NCBI GenBank assembly: GCA_019137255.1
Contig: WPDH01000121.1
Span: 278,703-342,702, forward strand
DNA from: Corinectria fuckeliana
Taxonomy: Eukaryota; Ascomycota; Sordariomycetes; Hypocreales; Nectriaceae
DNA length: 64,000 nucleotides
Direction of reading: 5' to 3'
Shown here: in pieces, positions 1 through 10,860 of the stretch
How positions within the stretch are numbered: the first letter of the stretch is position 1
How the letters are laid out: the number at the start of each line of letters is the position of its first letter
Made by a program: the position numbers and the translations under genes
The notes under the pieces: model-generated
The model's input: the letters and a program-made list of their open reading frames with translations, nothing else
What the model was told of the DNA's origin: nothing
The model's database searches: none

Positions 1-2336
1 CTCGCGAGATAACGGGCAGGCTGTGATCTGTTGATTAGGAGAGAAAATCGTCCCCAAAGTTGAGTGCGTACGAGAACGAGGAGCCTGTACATATCCCTGA
101 TTACGACATGACACTAGGATCTGGATGAGCCGACGCATAGATGGCCACGGCGCAAGCAAGAAAGAAGGTACGACATGGCGCGGGCATTGTCATGAAACGA
201 AAGAGGGCAGCATTGGGAAAGGGGTTCGGCGTTATGGGGCTCGAGATTTGCGATTCTTTCGATGATTTGGTTTTAATGATTCAGACTTGGCTCTCAACGT
301 CTATAGGACGTGTGGAGAGTGATCTGAAATCCCTGTTGTACATGCAGACGTCAATACCTTTGGCAGCGAATGATAAGATCCACGATGCTAGTGGATGTGC
401 CTATCCAGACCAGACATTGACCTGACCTGGCCATTTTTTTTACATTCAGCCTTTACTACGCATTTGCTCAACTTAAATATGGCTTCGCATCTGAGTGGTT
501 GTGTGAAACCAGGGGATTTGTGGATTTGTTGAACATGACTACATTTTAGCTTAAGCAAAATCCCAGGGGTCCAATCTGTTGATGGATACGAGGTACGAAT
601 ACGCAACGTGCGACATAGATATCTATAGTCGCATGCGAGATGGCGTGCGAGCGGGCAACAATAAGTTCGATCGATATAGGTTGCGTTTCATAATGACATC
701 GGTTGTGAGCGATGCTACACATAGGAGGAGCTGTGTGATGACGACCAAAGGGCGGCCAACAATGGCGACATGGTTGAGTGGAGGCAGACAAATTCGTGTT
801 TGGCGAGCCATGATGCCATCAAGCCGACGAACACTGTCATTCCATTCGGTTGTTTCGTCGACACCTTAGGCCTAGATATGCGGTCGGGGTTCCGGAACTG
901 GAGAAAGGCCTCTCTGTATGTAAGTGGTGTATCATGCTGAATCAGCTGCGTGTAATCCTCAGTGGGACCGACGAAGGATGGATTTCCAACACGCGCGCGC
1001 GAGGAACCTGGTCCGAGCGCCCGGCCAGCAGAAACCCGGACGGTCCAACGGTAGTTTCGGGCCCCGGTGCCCAATCAAGAGACGTAGACAAAATCATCGC
1101 TCCGGGATTACGGCAGGGTGCGAGGAGCGGTCAGGGGTTTGTTTTTGGTTTGTTTTGGTTCGTTTCTGTGCAAGTTTGGTTGACGGGATGGGATGGTGTC
1201 ATTTCTTAAGGAGGGGTAGGGAGTTAGATGGAGGGAGGGGGAGGGGGAGGGGCATTCGATCAGCGTGTGTAGGTTTAAATGACATGGGTTCTGAGGAGAT
1301 GCATACATAGTAGGTAGGCGGTGGGAGAACGGGGGTTCGGTATGTATGTAGTGTCGATGAAGGAGAGAAAGGTTGGGGGTATATCCGGTGCATGGTTGGA
1401 ATTGTTTGACTCAAGATGGGTATGGCGTGCAGTGCCATGCTGTTAGACTTGGAGACCTGGAGGGGTTACTAGAGACGTCTCTTTGGAACTGGGAACTAGG
1501 AACTGAACCACACAACAACCAGCTGAATAATGGGTTCTCCCTCGGTTCTACTTTGCAGGAGTGTTCAATTGACATGTACAGAGCTATCGTCTACTTAGAT
1601 GTCACATTGAATGCAGTTGGTGTCGCCCATCTAGTATCAAATCCAAACTCCAGGGTAGTTCCCCTCGACCTGACAAAGAGGCCGACGACGATGGAATGGA
1701 TCGGGTCAGGCAAACAAGCCCGGGACCCAGCCTCGCTTACAAGTTCCTGACCAAGATTTTCTGCATGTCGAAGCGCAGAGAACCCGCTGTTCGAGTCGTT
1801 TCGGCTGTACGGCCGGCCCTCCTACTGTATTGCAACTTGCGCGCGCTGTCACAACCCTGCATGCAGCATGCGTGGACGTTCCACAACTAGACCTACCTAG
1901 TCTGTAGGTTAACCGCGCGCGACTGATGGAATCGGCCACCCTGATTGCCTCCATCCCGTTCGCCGTTAGTCCAGTAGTCCCACCCCGTGGCTGGCCAGTT
2001 CCCTTCGAGGAGGTTCCATCTGTCGGGTAGACTACACGATGCATGGTGGGGGTTTTCGTGGCGTGCGCGACACGGAGCCGGAAGGCCAATGGATGGTGGG
2101 GTGGATTTCCACTTTGGGGAACAGACCCCTTGTTAGCCTACTTGTTTCCGCCCCTCCTTTTTTCTTTGCTGAGGCAGCGCTGAGAAACCAGAAGCACAGA
2201 AGCTTCGGCGCCGTGGATGCGCATCGCTGGGCTACTCGACGGCGGGGCCGGGAGAGGGCAGCAGGAGGACGAGGGACGACGGCCCCGGAGAGGGGTTTGC
2301 GGACCTCTTTGTCTGAAGGGAGGAGGCGGAGCTGCG
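1..2336. other. Left-edge intergenic region, no gene seen
   Basis: Several overlapping short open frames occur on both strands (the longest about 119-128 codons near 715-1310), but none shows a domain, a plausible splice structure or consistent codon bias, and opposite-strand frames are equally open. A GGGAGG-rich purine stretch lies at about 1226-1252. The region near 1311 carries the GTAGGTAGG word that recurs elsewhere in the window. The last few hundred bases presumably hold the upstream promoter of the nitroreductase gene. Confidence 0.5.
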
Positions 2337-2342
2337 TATAAA
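2337..2342 (+). promoter_or_regulatory. TATA box of the nitroreductase gene
   Basis: TATAAA follows a GC-rich stretch and lies 143 nt upstream of the ATG at 2485. It is followed by a strongly pyrimidine-rich leader (about 2362-2420), the usual fungal core-promoter arrangement. The assignment is by motif and position only. Confidence 0.55.
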
Positions 2343-2421
2343 GGGAACCTAGCCTCCCAGACGTCCTCCCCCTTCTCCCTCACTTACACTCTCACACAAC
2401 TCCCCTCTCTCTTCCAACACG

Positions 2422-2442
2422 CACACACACACACACACACAC
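2422..2442 (+). repeat. (CA)n microsatellite in the nitroreductase 5' leader
   Basis: An uninterrupted CA dinucleotide tract lies inside the pyrimidine-rich leader, ending about 42 nt before the ATG. It is probably transcribed as 5' UTR and is likely length-polymorphic. Confidence 0.85.
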
Positions 2443-2484
2443 TAGACTCCCCCTTCTCCAGTCCAACCGCATCAACCCGACGCA

Positions 2485-3102
2485 ATGGCCGCCAAGCTCT
2501 CCGCCGACCTCCTCAACCAGCTGGCCAAGGCCCGCCGCTCCTTCTACCCCCTGAGCAAGGACCTCCCCATCTCCACGGCCCGCGTCACCGAGATCGTCAA
2601 CGACGCGACGCTGCAGACGCCGTCGTCGTTCAACAACCAGTCCAACCGCGTGGCCGTCCTCTTCGGAACCGAGCACGAGAAGCTGTGGGACATCACCGCC
2701 GAGGCCCTCAAGGCCATCGTCCCCGCCGAGTCGTGGGAGCCCACCGAGCAGAAGCTCAACCTGTTCAAGGCCGCCGCCGGCACCGTCCTCTTCTTCGCCG
2801 ACCAGACCGTCGTCGAGGACTACCAGGCCAAGTTCGCCCCCTACGCCGACAAGTTCCCCCACTGGGCCGCCCAGAGCGCCGCCATCCAGGAGTACCTCAC
2901 CTGGACCGGCCTCGAGGCCGAGGGCCTCGGCGCCAACCTCCAGCACTACAACCCCCTCATCGACGCCAAGGTCGCCGAGACCTGGAAGATCCCCGCCACC
3001 TGGAAGCTCGATGCCCAGCTCGTCTTCGGTGGCCGCACCGGCGAGGCTGCCGACAAGACCTTTGCTCCCCTCGAGGACCGCGTCAAGGTCTTCGGTGCTT
3101 AG
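2485..3102 (+). CDS. Frm2/Hbn1-like nitroreductase family protein
   Basis: This is a single-exon gene of 205 residues, typical for the fungal Frm2-like branch of the FMN-dependent nitroreductase superfamily. The N-terminus has the family pattern ARRSFYPLSKDLPIS (about residues 16-30; the Arg and Ser are expected to contact FMN), and the central FGTEHEKLWD and TVLFFAD segments match the family core. Members reduce nitroaromatics such as 4-nitroquinoline-N-oxide and are implicated in oxidative and lipid stress responses; the physiological substrate here is unknown. The start at CGCAATGGCC has good context and sits just after a TATA box, CT-rich leader and CA repeat. The gene converges on the phosphatidylserine decarboxylase gene with about 315 bp between stop codons. 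Codon use is strongly C-ending, suggesting good expression. Confidence 0.93.
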   Translation: MAAKLSADLLNQLAKARRSFYPLSKDLPISTARVTEIVNDATLQTPSSFNNQSNRVAVLFGTEHEKLWDITAEALKAIVPAESWEPTEQKLNLFKAAAGTVLFFADQTVVEDYQAKFAPYADKFPHWAAQSAAIQEYLTWTGLEAEGLGANLQHYNPLIDAKVAETWKIPATWKLDAQLVFGGRTGEAADKTFAPLEDRVKVFGA

Positions 3103-3124
3103 ATGATGCCTGAGCATAAAATCC

Positions 3125-3140
3125 AATAAACCACAATAAA
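3125..3140 (+). terminator. Tandem polyadenylation signals of the nitroreductase gene
   Basis: Two AATAAA hexamers (3125-3130 and 3135-3140) lie 23-38 nt past the stop codon, in an A-rich stretch. They are canonical 3'-end processing signals, used here for the plus-strand gene. Confidence 0.6.
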
Positions 3141-3416
3141 TAGACCAATATCTGCATTTGGGCGGAGTTAGAATAGCGAAGGAAATTATGGGCCAAAGAG
3201 TCCTTGGAACTTTACAATAACAAATAGAAAAAGACTTCACAAAACAGCAACGCCTTTTTGTAGACATTTGCCCAGTGAAACAAAGACAGGGAAGAAAAGG
3301 GCGCTCAAATCAGTCGTCCCCATATGACCTGTTAGGTATCTCCTCCTCTTCAAGACTGAAACTATATACATACATCACATGCTCACCCCCTTTATTTGTT
3401 ATACAATGCACCCGCT

Positions 3417-5177
3417 TCAACCCTCGATTACTCGTCCCAGAGCTTGACCCATCTTGACCGTCTGGCCCTTCTCTACCGCCCATGTCCAGCCTTCGCGTTT
3501 GTTGTCCTCGCCCCTCTTCTGCGCAGGCGCCTCAAATACCAGCACAATGGTGCTGCCTAGCTGGAAACCACCCATCTCTTCACCACGTCGCAGAGCGTGA
3601 CCCCGCAGGACGGGGCTGGCACCCTCGTATGTCGCCTCGGAGAATCCCAAGTACGGCTCGCCCCGCTTGGCAGCTTCCTCTGCTGCGTGGTCCGCCGCCG
3701 TGTCAGTCAGCAGGCTGTTCGTCCTCAGCTCTCGGTCGAAATTGATCTTGATGGACCCTACATTGGTCGCTCCAACGGGCACGTAGCTGAAGAAGCCCCA
3801 TCGCCAGCGGCCTAGCAGCACAACTCGCTCGTTCAGGGTGAAGAGACCGGGGAGGGTTCGCTGGAGGTAGGGAGACACGCTGTACAGCTCGCCCGCAAAG
3901 TGACGTCGTCGGTCGACGACCCAGTTGGTGGGCGAGTGAAAGCGGTGGTAGTCGCCGGGGGCAAGGTAGATGACGGCGTAGTATAGGGATGTGTTCTTGT
4001 CTGGCGATATCATGTCATACCAGGGTCGGTCTCCTAGGGCCAGCTCGGCGCGGGCCTCGGACTCGGCGCGAGGCGACGCAGGAATCGACTCATCCGTGAC
4101 TGCGGAGCCTTGATTTCGAGTGTCGCCAGAAAGAAGATCCGGGAGAGTGTAAGATATGCCATTGACCTTGGCAAAGTCCTCATCCTGCTTGACCAATTCC
4201 TCGTCTCCTGAGAGCTCGGGGAGTACTCTACTGGACTCGAGCGAGGATGCCCCTGAAGATGCACCGGCGATGCTGGGAGCAGGCGTGTTTTTACCAAGGA
4301 GAGCATCGATGCTGTACGTCATTCCCTTGACCTGCTCAATGTCGCCGCCCTGGATTTGGCCGAACTGGAGGACCTTGCCATCGGATGGGCAGAGCAACGT
4401 GTGATTGTCGGGATCGAGGGGCCGGGCGCCGGGCTTGAGGGTACGATAGAAGAATGCAGCGAGATTGGGGTACACGCGAATATCAGGCTCGGAAACTTCA
4501 TCAAGGCTGTAGTAGTTAGTAGGCAATCGCCGAGGCAGATGGATAAAAAGGAGAGCGGCCAACATACTTGACACCAAAGGCTAGGGAATAGAGTTTGAAG
4601 CCGGGACTTCTCAGATAGTAGGGGATGGTCAATTCGTTGAATCTGCCCCAAAGCCGAGAGATGGCCTTGAGAGGCAGAGTCGACATGACCTGGACTTGCC
4701 TGCAGTCTGTATCAGCATTCGGGATCTAGCAGGAGCAAGGGGCTCCGGCGAGAGAAGCAATTGGGCATTGGCATACCATGGTCCGTCGGGTCGGATCCTA
4801 GGGCGTCTCCTGGCGGGTTTCCCATCGTCGAAGCCGGCTTGGATCTCGCGCTGCTTCTCCTGCTCCCTGGCGGAGACCTTGTAGAACTGCACGAGGCCGA
4901 GGAAGCCGATACCCAGACCGACAGGGATCCGATACCATTGGATCTTGGTGTTGCGCATGGCCTCGCCGAGGCGCTGGGAGAATCGAGGTCTCTTGCCCGA
5001 ATTGGAGGCGAAGCTGCGAGTGGATGCGGCAGAGGGCCGAGGTAGGCATCGCGATCGGGGGGTGACCGGGACGGAGTGTCGAGAAGCGGCGGCGGCACAG
5101 TTGGAGCAGCGGCCGTAGGAGTAGCCGAACATGTGACTCCTTAGCTGGGTCGAGCCAGCGCCGAGGGTCGTGGCCAT
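3417..5177 (-). CDS. PSD1: Mitochondrial phosphatidylserine decarboxylase (PSD1 type)
   Basis: The enzyme converts phosphatidylserine to phosphatidylethanolamine at the inner mitochondrial membrane. The model has three exons on the minus strand: 5177-4777, 4699-4568 and 4506-3417, giving 540 residues. The introns are 77 and 61 nt with GTATGC/CTGCAG and GTATGT/CTACAG borders. Splicing restores the family sequence [12 protein letters not shown], which supports the second intron strongly. The N-terminus is Arg/Ser-rich (mitochondrial targeting) and is followed by one membrane span at about residues 82-99. The autocatalytic LGST motif is at about 494-497; cleavage before its Ser creates the pyruvoyl group. 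A Ser/Glu-rich insert of roughly 60 residues (starting about 235) precedes the C-terminal catalytic part, as commonly seen in filamentous fungi. Earlier in-frame Met codons exist upstream of 5177, but the leader they would add looks non-coding. Confidence 0.95.
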
Positions 5178-6494
5178 TGCGGCGAGCGGGCGGGGAGAAG
5201 AGCCCGACGACACGGAGACGAGACCAGACGGCGTAAGCAGCACGAACTCACGCGTTGTGTTCAATGGCAAAAACAAGGAAGAAGGAGGCTTGGTTGGACG
5301 AGGGGGGAGGCAGATGGCGATGCTCGGCGACAAGCTTTTTCCTTGGAGTTGGAGTGACGGCGCTTGACGTCTGCAGGTGCCGATTGCGCTGGAATGCGGC
5401 TGTCTGTTAGCTGCCACCGAGCCGCTAAAAGTGCCAGTGCTCACTGCTGATTGACAGTGGGCTAGTACCTACGTAGGTACTAAATAGTACTACCTATTAG
5501 GTAGTAGGTACCTACTATTAGCAGCTGGGTTGAGTAACGATATCCTTGTGGTCCGTCCCCGCTCGCAAACAGAGGAAATGACGGGGTCAAAAGGCGCCGA
5601 TAACTCGAATGGAAGAGAGCTTTCAGCAGAGTCAGCAGAGAAGGGTGGGCGGAAGGGCGGAAGGGGCCCGTTCCTTCCACTTCGGGCGAGACAAACCTCA
5701 ACAACCTCAACATGCATCAGCACGGGCTGCAGCCTTCAGGGCACCTGCAGTGAAGGGAAAGGTACGTACCGACACCGCAACAATGGAACTTCAATGACAT
5801 CCCGCCCGTCCTCCCTTGCACCCCTTAGCGCCACATGTATACCTTGTGGCGGAGGAGTGCCAGTGCGCACCAAAAGGATGGCCGACATAAATCTTCTGAC
5901 ATTTCAGGGCATTTTGTCCAGAGGGAATGATCAACTTATTCTATCTTGAGGTCTCTCTGCCACTAAAGGGCCACTTTTCCGACCCGCTTGCCGGCGTCGC
6001 TGGCTTGTAAAGGCCACTTCTGACTTCTGGGCGTTGACTCGATCGACGGGGCATAAGCTCCTTCTTGCGCTGCTGCTCTCTTCCTCTCCTTCACCACGAC
6101 TTCTTCGCCTCCTCGCCCTCGTCAGGCGATCCAGAGAACTACTTGGAGGGAGCACTTCCTCCTGTCTGCAATCCATACACCAGCGTCTTTTGTTGACCCC
6201 ATCTGCTCTTTTTTTTTGCTTTGTTCTTTACTTCTTCTCCTACTTATTATTCTTGAGCTCATTAGTAAGACAAAAAGAAAGTTAGTCGGCGCTTCCCCCC
6301 CCGACAGCCATCAGGTCTCGCCCTGCAAATCGACAACGACGCCGCCATCTCATCTCTCCCTTCGACAAACCCCCATCTCGGCTCTTCCCGTTCCCTCGAC
6401 CTTCCTCGACACTCCCGTCTTCCTCCCTCTAGCCTTGCCGCTCTCTGCTTCGCCCACCGTAGCAGCGTCGTGGCATGCCCGCAGCCTGCCCATC
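5178..6494. other. Divergent intergenic region between PSD1 and the Usa1-like gene
   Basis: This is a shared upstream region of about 1.3 kb. It holds perfect TACCTA-type palindromes at 5463-5517 (listed separately), a purine-rich patch at about 5640-5670 and a pyrimidine-rich stretch at about 6190-6420 that fits the leader of the plus-strand gene. The short open frames here have no recognisable content. Confidence 0.6.
5463..5517. repeat. Cluster of perfect TACCTA/TAGGTA palindromes
   Basis: 5463-5482 is a 20-bp perfect palindrome (TAGTACCTACGTAGGTACTA). 5502-5517 is a 16-bp perfect palindrome (TAGTAGGTACCTACTA). Between them lies a near-palindrome built on TACCTATTAGGTA. The cluster sits about 290-340 bp upstream of the PSD1 start in the divergent promoter region. 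The same words recur in other intergenic parts of the window but not inside the coding exons I inspected. The function is unknown. Confidence 0.9.
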
Positions 6495-7943
6495 ATGGCT
6501 TCCGAGCCCCCCAGCGCCCGCCCGAACGACAGCTCCCCCGGTTCCTCCGACCAGCTCACCGTCAATCTCCAAGTCGTGTCACCTTCGGTCGGTGTGAGCC
6601 GTCCCTTGCTGTTTCCTGGCCTTGCCGCCACTACTACCGTCAAGCAGCTTAAAGACAGGATCCGCGAGAGCTTGCCTTTGCGACCCGCCGATGAGAACCA
6701 GCGATTTATCCATCGTGGCCGCGCAATCTTCCGCGAAACGGACACCCTGCTCGACATATTTGGTGCCGATGCGGTAAGCTTCCTTCACCTTTCTAGGTCA
6801 TCATGTCGTGTACTTGGTATCGATTGTTCCTTGGCTAATGTTTGCCATTGTCTTTGATCCTTCACAGCTCCGCATCCCCGACCAGCATACTATCCATCTC
6901 GTCATTCGCGATTCTCACGGTTCTCATCCACCCGCTCCGCAAGCCGCCGTCTCGCAAGCTGTCGCTCCAGCTCCCAGTCTGACTGCCCCGGTCCAACCTG
7001 CGAATGCCCCTCGCCCGTATACCTATTACTATCATCCCTATGGGCCTCAGCCGCCCCCCGGTTTTGCCAGGCGGACCCAACCTGCACCAACGGCGAACCC
7101 CTTTCCTCAACCGCAAATGCCCTCGCCGTCCCCCGTCTACAATCCCGTCTACAATCCCGTCTACAACCCTGTCCACACCCCTGAGCAGGTGGCCGCCATC
7201 CAGCACCAAACCGTGACGCAGTGGCTGAACCACGTTCAACGTGAGGCCATGGCTAGAGCTGTTGCTCAGAATCAGCGCACACGCGCTCAGATGGGCATGC
7301 GCGGCATCGGCGACACTAATGCCGTGCACACCGGCGGTGACAATACTGGCCGAGCAAGTCCATCTCTTGCTCACACCGTCTATCGCGAGTACGTGGGGGC
7401 CAATGGACACAGCTACCAAGTTGAGACCGTCATACGAAATACTGCGCATAGCACCCAGACCGGTGGCATGTCTCCTGCTGAGGTACAGGGCATTCTCCGA
7501 GGGGCTGACGCCAATCAAGCTGCTCTTGCAACGACAAGTGCGATGCAGAGAAGCGCTTCTAGCACTTCGTTACACAACCGCTCCCTCGCCCAGCCTGGGG
7601 TCACCGCCCCTGTGTATCCCACCTCCGCCTCCGTGACCGGTAGCGGCCGAGCCACCCCTGAACCTACCGGAGCTCGACCAGCCGGCACGATGAGGCAAGG
7701 TTCCGAGGTTTACGTCCTATCTTCCCCAGATGGACCCCGAGCAGTGCTTTTCAACAACTCGAACTCGGACACGTATTATACGCCGAGACTTGGAGGCCAA
7801 ATTAGCATTCCGCAACTTCGACACTCTCACCCACCGGGGCTGAACAATTTCATGCAAGACGCCCAAGGACAGATTCGGAGCAGACAACAGCATCATCATC
7901 ATCACCACCACCACCACCGACCTCATACCCACCAACCGCAGCC

Positions 7944-7982
<39 letters not shown>

Positions 7983-8913
7983 GCCACAGCCACAGCCACA
8001 GCCACAGCCACAGCCACAGCAACAGCAACAGCAACGGCAACAGCAGCAACCAACGCTTCAACCACAACCACAAGTGCTCCAGCCACACCAACAGCACCAA
8101 ACCCCGCCACCTCAGCCGGAGCAAAGACGTCAGGGCCGAGCCAACAATCAAGTCCGAGCCCAGAATCGGAACCAGCCCGCCATTGCTGGGATGATGCATC
8201 ATGGTAACCCGCCAGCGGGGGCGCTTCCACCTTTGCTGATGCAGCTATGGCCGCAGATCTGGCTGGTATTTCGCCTTGCGCTGTTTGTGTGGTTCTTCAC
8301 CAACCCCAACGCAAGTTGGTCGAGGTGGTTTACCATTATCTGCATTGCTTTCTTCATCTTCATTCTTAGCACCGGGGTGTTGAACGGGATTCCTGAACAT
8401 ATCTGGCGACCACTAGGACGGCACCTAGAGAATCTCATTCCTCTGGACCCGCGCCATGCCCGAAGGATTGGCCAGAACCAACCAAATCGCGATGCAGGGG
8501 AGAACAACGAGCCAAACCCAGCCGACTTGGCGGCGAGACTCGTCGCACAGAACCAGGGCCCCAACGGCTGGATCATGGCGCAATTGAGGCGGCTCGAGAG
8601 GGCTGGTCTCCTCTTCCTGGCCAGTATTGCCCCAGGTGTCGCTGAGAGACATATCGCCCAGCTGGAGGCGACAGCGGCCCAAGCCGACCGAGAACGCAGA
8701 GAGGCCGAGGCGGCAGCCACGCAGAACCACGAGAATGGTGAGAACGGTGGAGAAAATGGTGACAACAATCCGGATGGCGAGAATCACAACAATGAGACGG
8801 AGCAAATCAATGGTCAGGACGCACAAGATCAACCACAGCTCCAGCCTGGTGGAGTGGGACAAAACAATAACGGGGACAACATGCCAGAAGGGGAGCCGCT
8901 TATAGCGTTCTGA
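6495..8913 (+). CDS. Ubiquitin-like domain ER membrane protein (Usa1/HERP-like)
   Basis: Two exons (6495-6773 and 6868-8913; 94-nt phase-0 intron, GTAAGC/TTCACAG) give 774 residues. Residues about 20-105 form a ubiquitin-like domain (VKQLKDRIRESLP, then DENQRFIHRGR and HTIHLVIRD). A long Pro/Gln/Asn-rich linker follows, with three YNPV repeats, nine consecutive His at about 435-443 and a Gln/Pro tract at about 450-490. Two hydrophobic spans (about 549-570 and 579-600, separated by NPNASWSR) precede a charged, Asn/Glu-rich tail. An N-terminal UBL plus paired membrane spans is the architecture of Usa1/HERPUD proteins, which scaffold the Hrd1 ER-associated degradation ligase. The assignment to this family rather than to another UBL membrane protein such as Dsc3 rests on length and layout. 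The UCH37-type gene follows on the same strand. Confidence 0.78.
7134..7172 (+). repeat. 12-bp tandem repeat encoding YNPV units
   Basis: Three in-frame copies of a 12-bp unit encode YNPVYNPVYNPV, and a fourth degenerate copy encodes HTP. The repeat lies in the disordered linker of the Usa1-like protein. Confidence 0.85.
7891..8060 (+). repeat. Poly-His and poly-Gln/Pro coding repeat
   Basis: Nine CAY codons (7891-7917) are followed by CAA/CAG runs and a (CAGCCA)n hexanucleotide stretch around 7978-8022, then more CAA/CAG. They encode homopolymeric His and Gln/Pro tracts in the Usa1-like protein. Mixed CAA and CAG codons show the tract is not a pure triplet slippage product. Confidence 0.95.
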
Positions 8914-9758
8914 TGTCTGCACCGACGAAGCTATTTTCAGGAGACAAAAAAAGGACGAGGAATTAGCGAGACGTGGAATGAGGTTGAAAAATGTGACGGC
9001 GATTCTGCCACGGCAAGCGTCGGATGCAATCTAATTGGGAGTTGGTGTCTTTTTTAAGGATGATAACCCTCTCGACAAGAAACCCTCCTCAAGGGAGGTG
9101 GGCGCAGGCCCTTTTGTTCTTTGCTGTAATGCGATGCGATGAGTTTGCTTTTCTTGGATTTTGTGTCGGAAGCGGTAGCTGTTTATTGAAGCGGACGGAT
9201 GTCCTGTGTAGCTCATCAATGATGGACGTGGGTTAGTGATAACCACCATAGGAGAATCTTTACAGCTATGACCGAGACCTTTGGTGCAGGATTTCCTGAC
9301 GCGACGTGTTCTATGAGAAATGACCACGTTGGTAGCGATTGTAGACCGTAGACCTTGCGGACAAGAGACCAGAGCATGTCGCTATGGGGTTGTCGTCGCG
9401 CGAGTGGGACATGATGTAAGTCAATGAATCCCTCGAACAGCCCCTTCGGGATGTCACGTCGTGGACATTGCTGCCTTCGATTTTCTCTTATCTTATCGGC
9501 GGCGGATGATACTGTATCAGACAGTTGCTGGCCAAAGCTTGAAGGAGCTCCGATCATCTAGACTACTACACCATCCTTCCCGCCACATTCACATTCGCAG
9601 GTCAATCGCTTCACGGACAGGGCCGCGCACTGCCCCGGGCTTTGGAGTCTTTACCAGCCGTGCGAAGCCGTGTCTCTGAACCATCAGTCTCTTGATTCCA
9701 GCTGTTGCCTCTTCCGGGAAGCCTTTCCGCTTGGCGACTCCCACACTCCGTCGCAACC
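8914..9758. other. Intergenic region between the Usa1-like and UCH37 genes
   Basis: This 845-bp region separates two genes on the same strand. It should contain the 3' UTR of the first and the promoter of the second. No supported gene or distinctive motif was seen. Confidence 0.6.
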
Positions 9759-10860
9759 ATGAGTGGCGGATGGAATACCAGTATGGCCTCCCTTCCCTGT
9801 TGCTCGCTGCATGGTGCTGCTGTCTTACTGTCACTGCTGCTAACCGAGGACCCCCTCGATAGTTGAGTCCGATGCGGTATGGCCTGCCTGCTCCCTCCCC
9901 GTCTCCCCGGTCCAAGTCTAACCCCCCCGCGATGGCTAGGGTGTCTTCACCTCGCTCATCGAGAACCTCGGCGTCAAAGACGTACAGTTCGAGGAGCTCC
10001 TCACCCTCGACCCGTCGGAGCTCCGCGCCCTGCAGCCCGTCTACGGCGTCATCTTCCTCTTCAAGTACCCGACCGACCAGCCCTACGCCACGCCCGACGG
10101 CCCCCGCGACGGCGCCTTCGACCACGCCGCCGCCGAGAACATCTTCTTCGCCGCCCAGACCATTCAGAACGCCTGCGCCACCCAGGCCCTCCTCAGCGTC
10201 CTCCTCAACAAGACGCCCGACATCCAGGTCGGCGACCAGCTCGGCGACTTCCGCGAGTTCACCATGGTCCTCCCCCCCGAGTTCCGCGGCGAGGCCCTCA
10301 GCAACTCGGACCTCATCCGCGAGGTCCACAACAGCTTCGCCCGCAGCAGCCCCTTCGTCGACGAGACCCAGAAGACGGGCGAGCCCGAGGACGCCTTCCA
10401 CTTCATCGCCTACACCCACATCGACGGCTCCCTGTACGAGCTCGACGGCCTGCAGCCCGCGCCCATCACCCACGGCGCCTGCGACGCCGACTCCTTCCCC
10501 GACCGCGTCGTCGACGTCCTGCAGCGCCGCGTCGCCCGCTACGCCGCCACCGAGATCCGCTTCAACCTGCTCGCCATGTGCGGCGACCTGCGCCAGCGCG
10601 CCCGCGACTTCGGCGACACGGAACTGCTGGCCCGCGAGGAGCGCAAGCGCCGCGATTGGCAGTTCGAGAACGCCCTGCGCCGGCACAACTTTGTCGGCTT
10701 CGCCGGCGAGGTGCTCAAGGGCGTCGTCAAGGAGCAGCTGGCCAAGGGCGGCGATGCGGCTGTCGACACGTGGGTCAAGGAGAGCTTGGAGCGGAAGAAG
10801 GTCGCGGAGCAGGCGTTGCGCAGGGGCGGCGGCGACGGGGATGTGGATATGGATGCATAG
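9759..10860 (+). CDS. uch2: UCH37/UCHL5-type ubiquitin C-terminal hydrolase
   Basis: This is a proteasome-associated cysteine deubiquitinase of the peptidase C12 family. Three exons (9759-9780, 9863-9876, 9940-10860) give 318 residues. The 14-nt second exon is secure because joining it yields WNTIESDAGVFTSLIENLGV, the exact start expected of the family. The introns are 82 and 63 nt. The catalytic set is complete: oxyanion Gln85 and nucleophile Cys91 (AAQTIQNACATQ), His166 (DAFHFIAY) and Asp181 (LYELDGL), spaced as in human UCHL5. The C-terminal third is a helical, charged UCH37-like tail (ERKRRDWQFENALRRHNFVGF) that in relatives binds the Rpn13/ADRM1 DEUBAD domain; it ends in an Asp-rich DVDMDA. 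Baker's yeast lacks this enzyme, but fission yeast (Uch2) and filamentous fungi keep it. Confidence 0.95.

Noticed and set aside
2392..3267. A 291-codon minus-strand frame opposite the nitroreductase gene
   Set aside because: Gly/Leu/Val low-complexity shadow that includes the translated CA repeat and leader.
7717..8202. Leu/Trp-rich minus-strand frame resembling a membrane protein
   Set aside because: It is the antisense of the CAG/CAA/CCA coding repeat; the hydrophobic LWLW pattern is an artefact.
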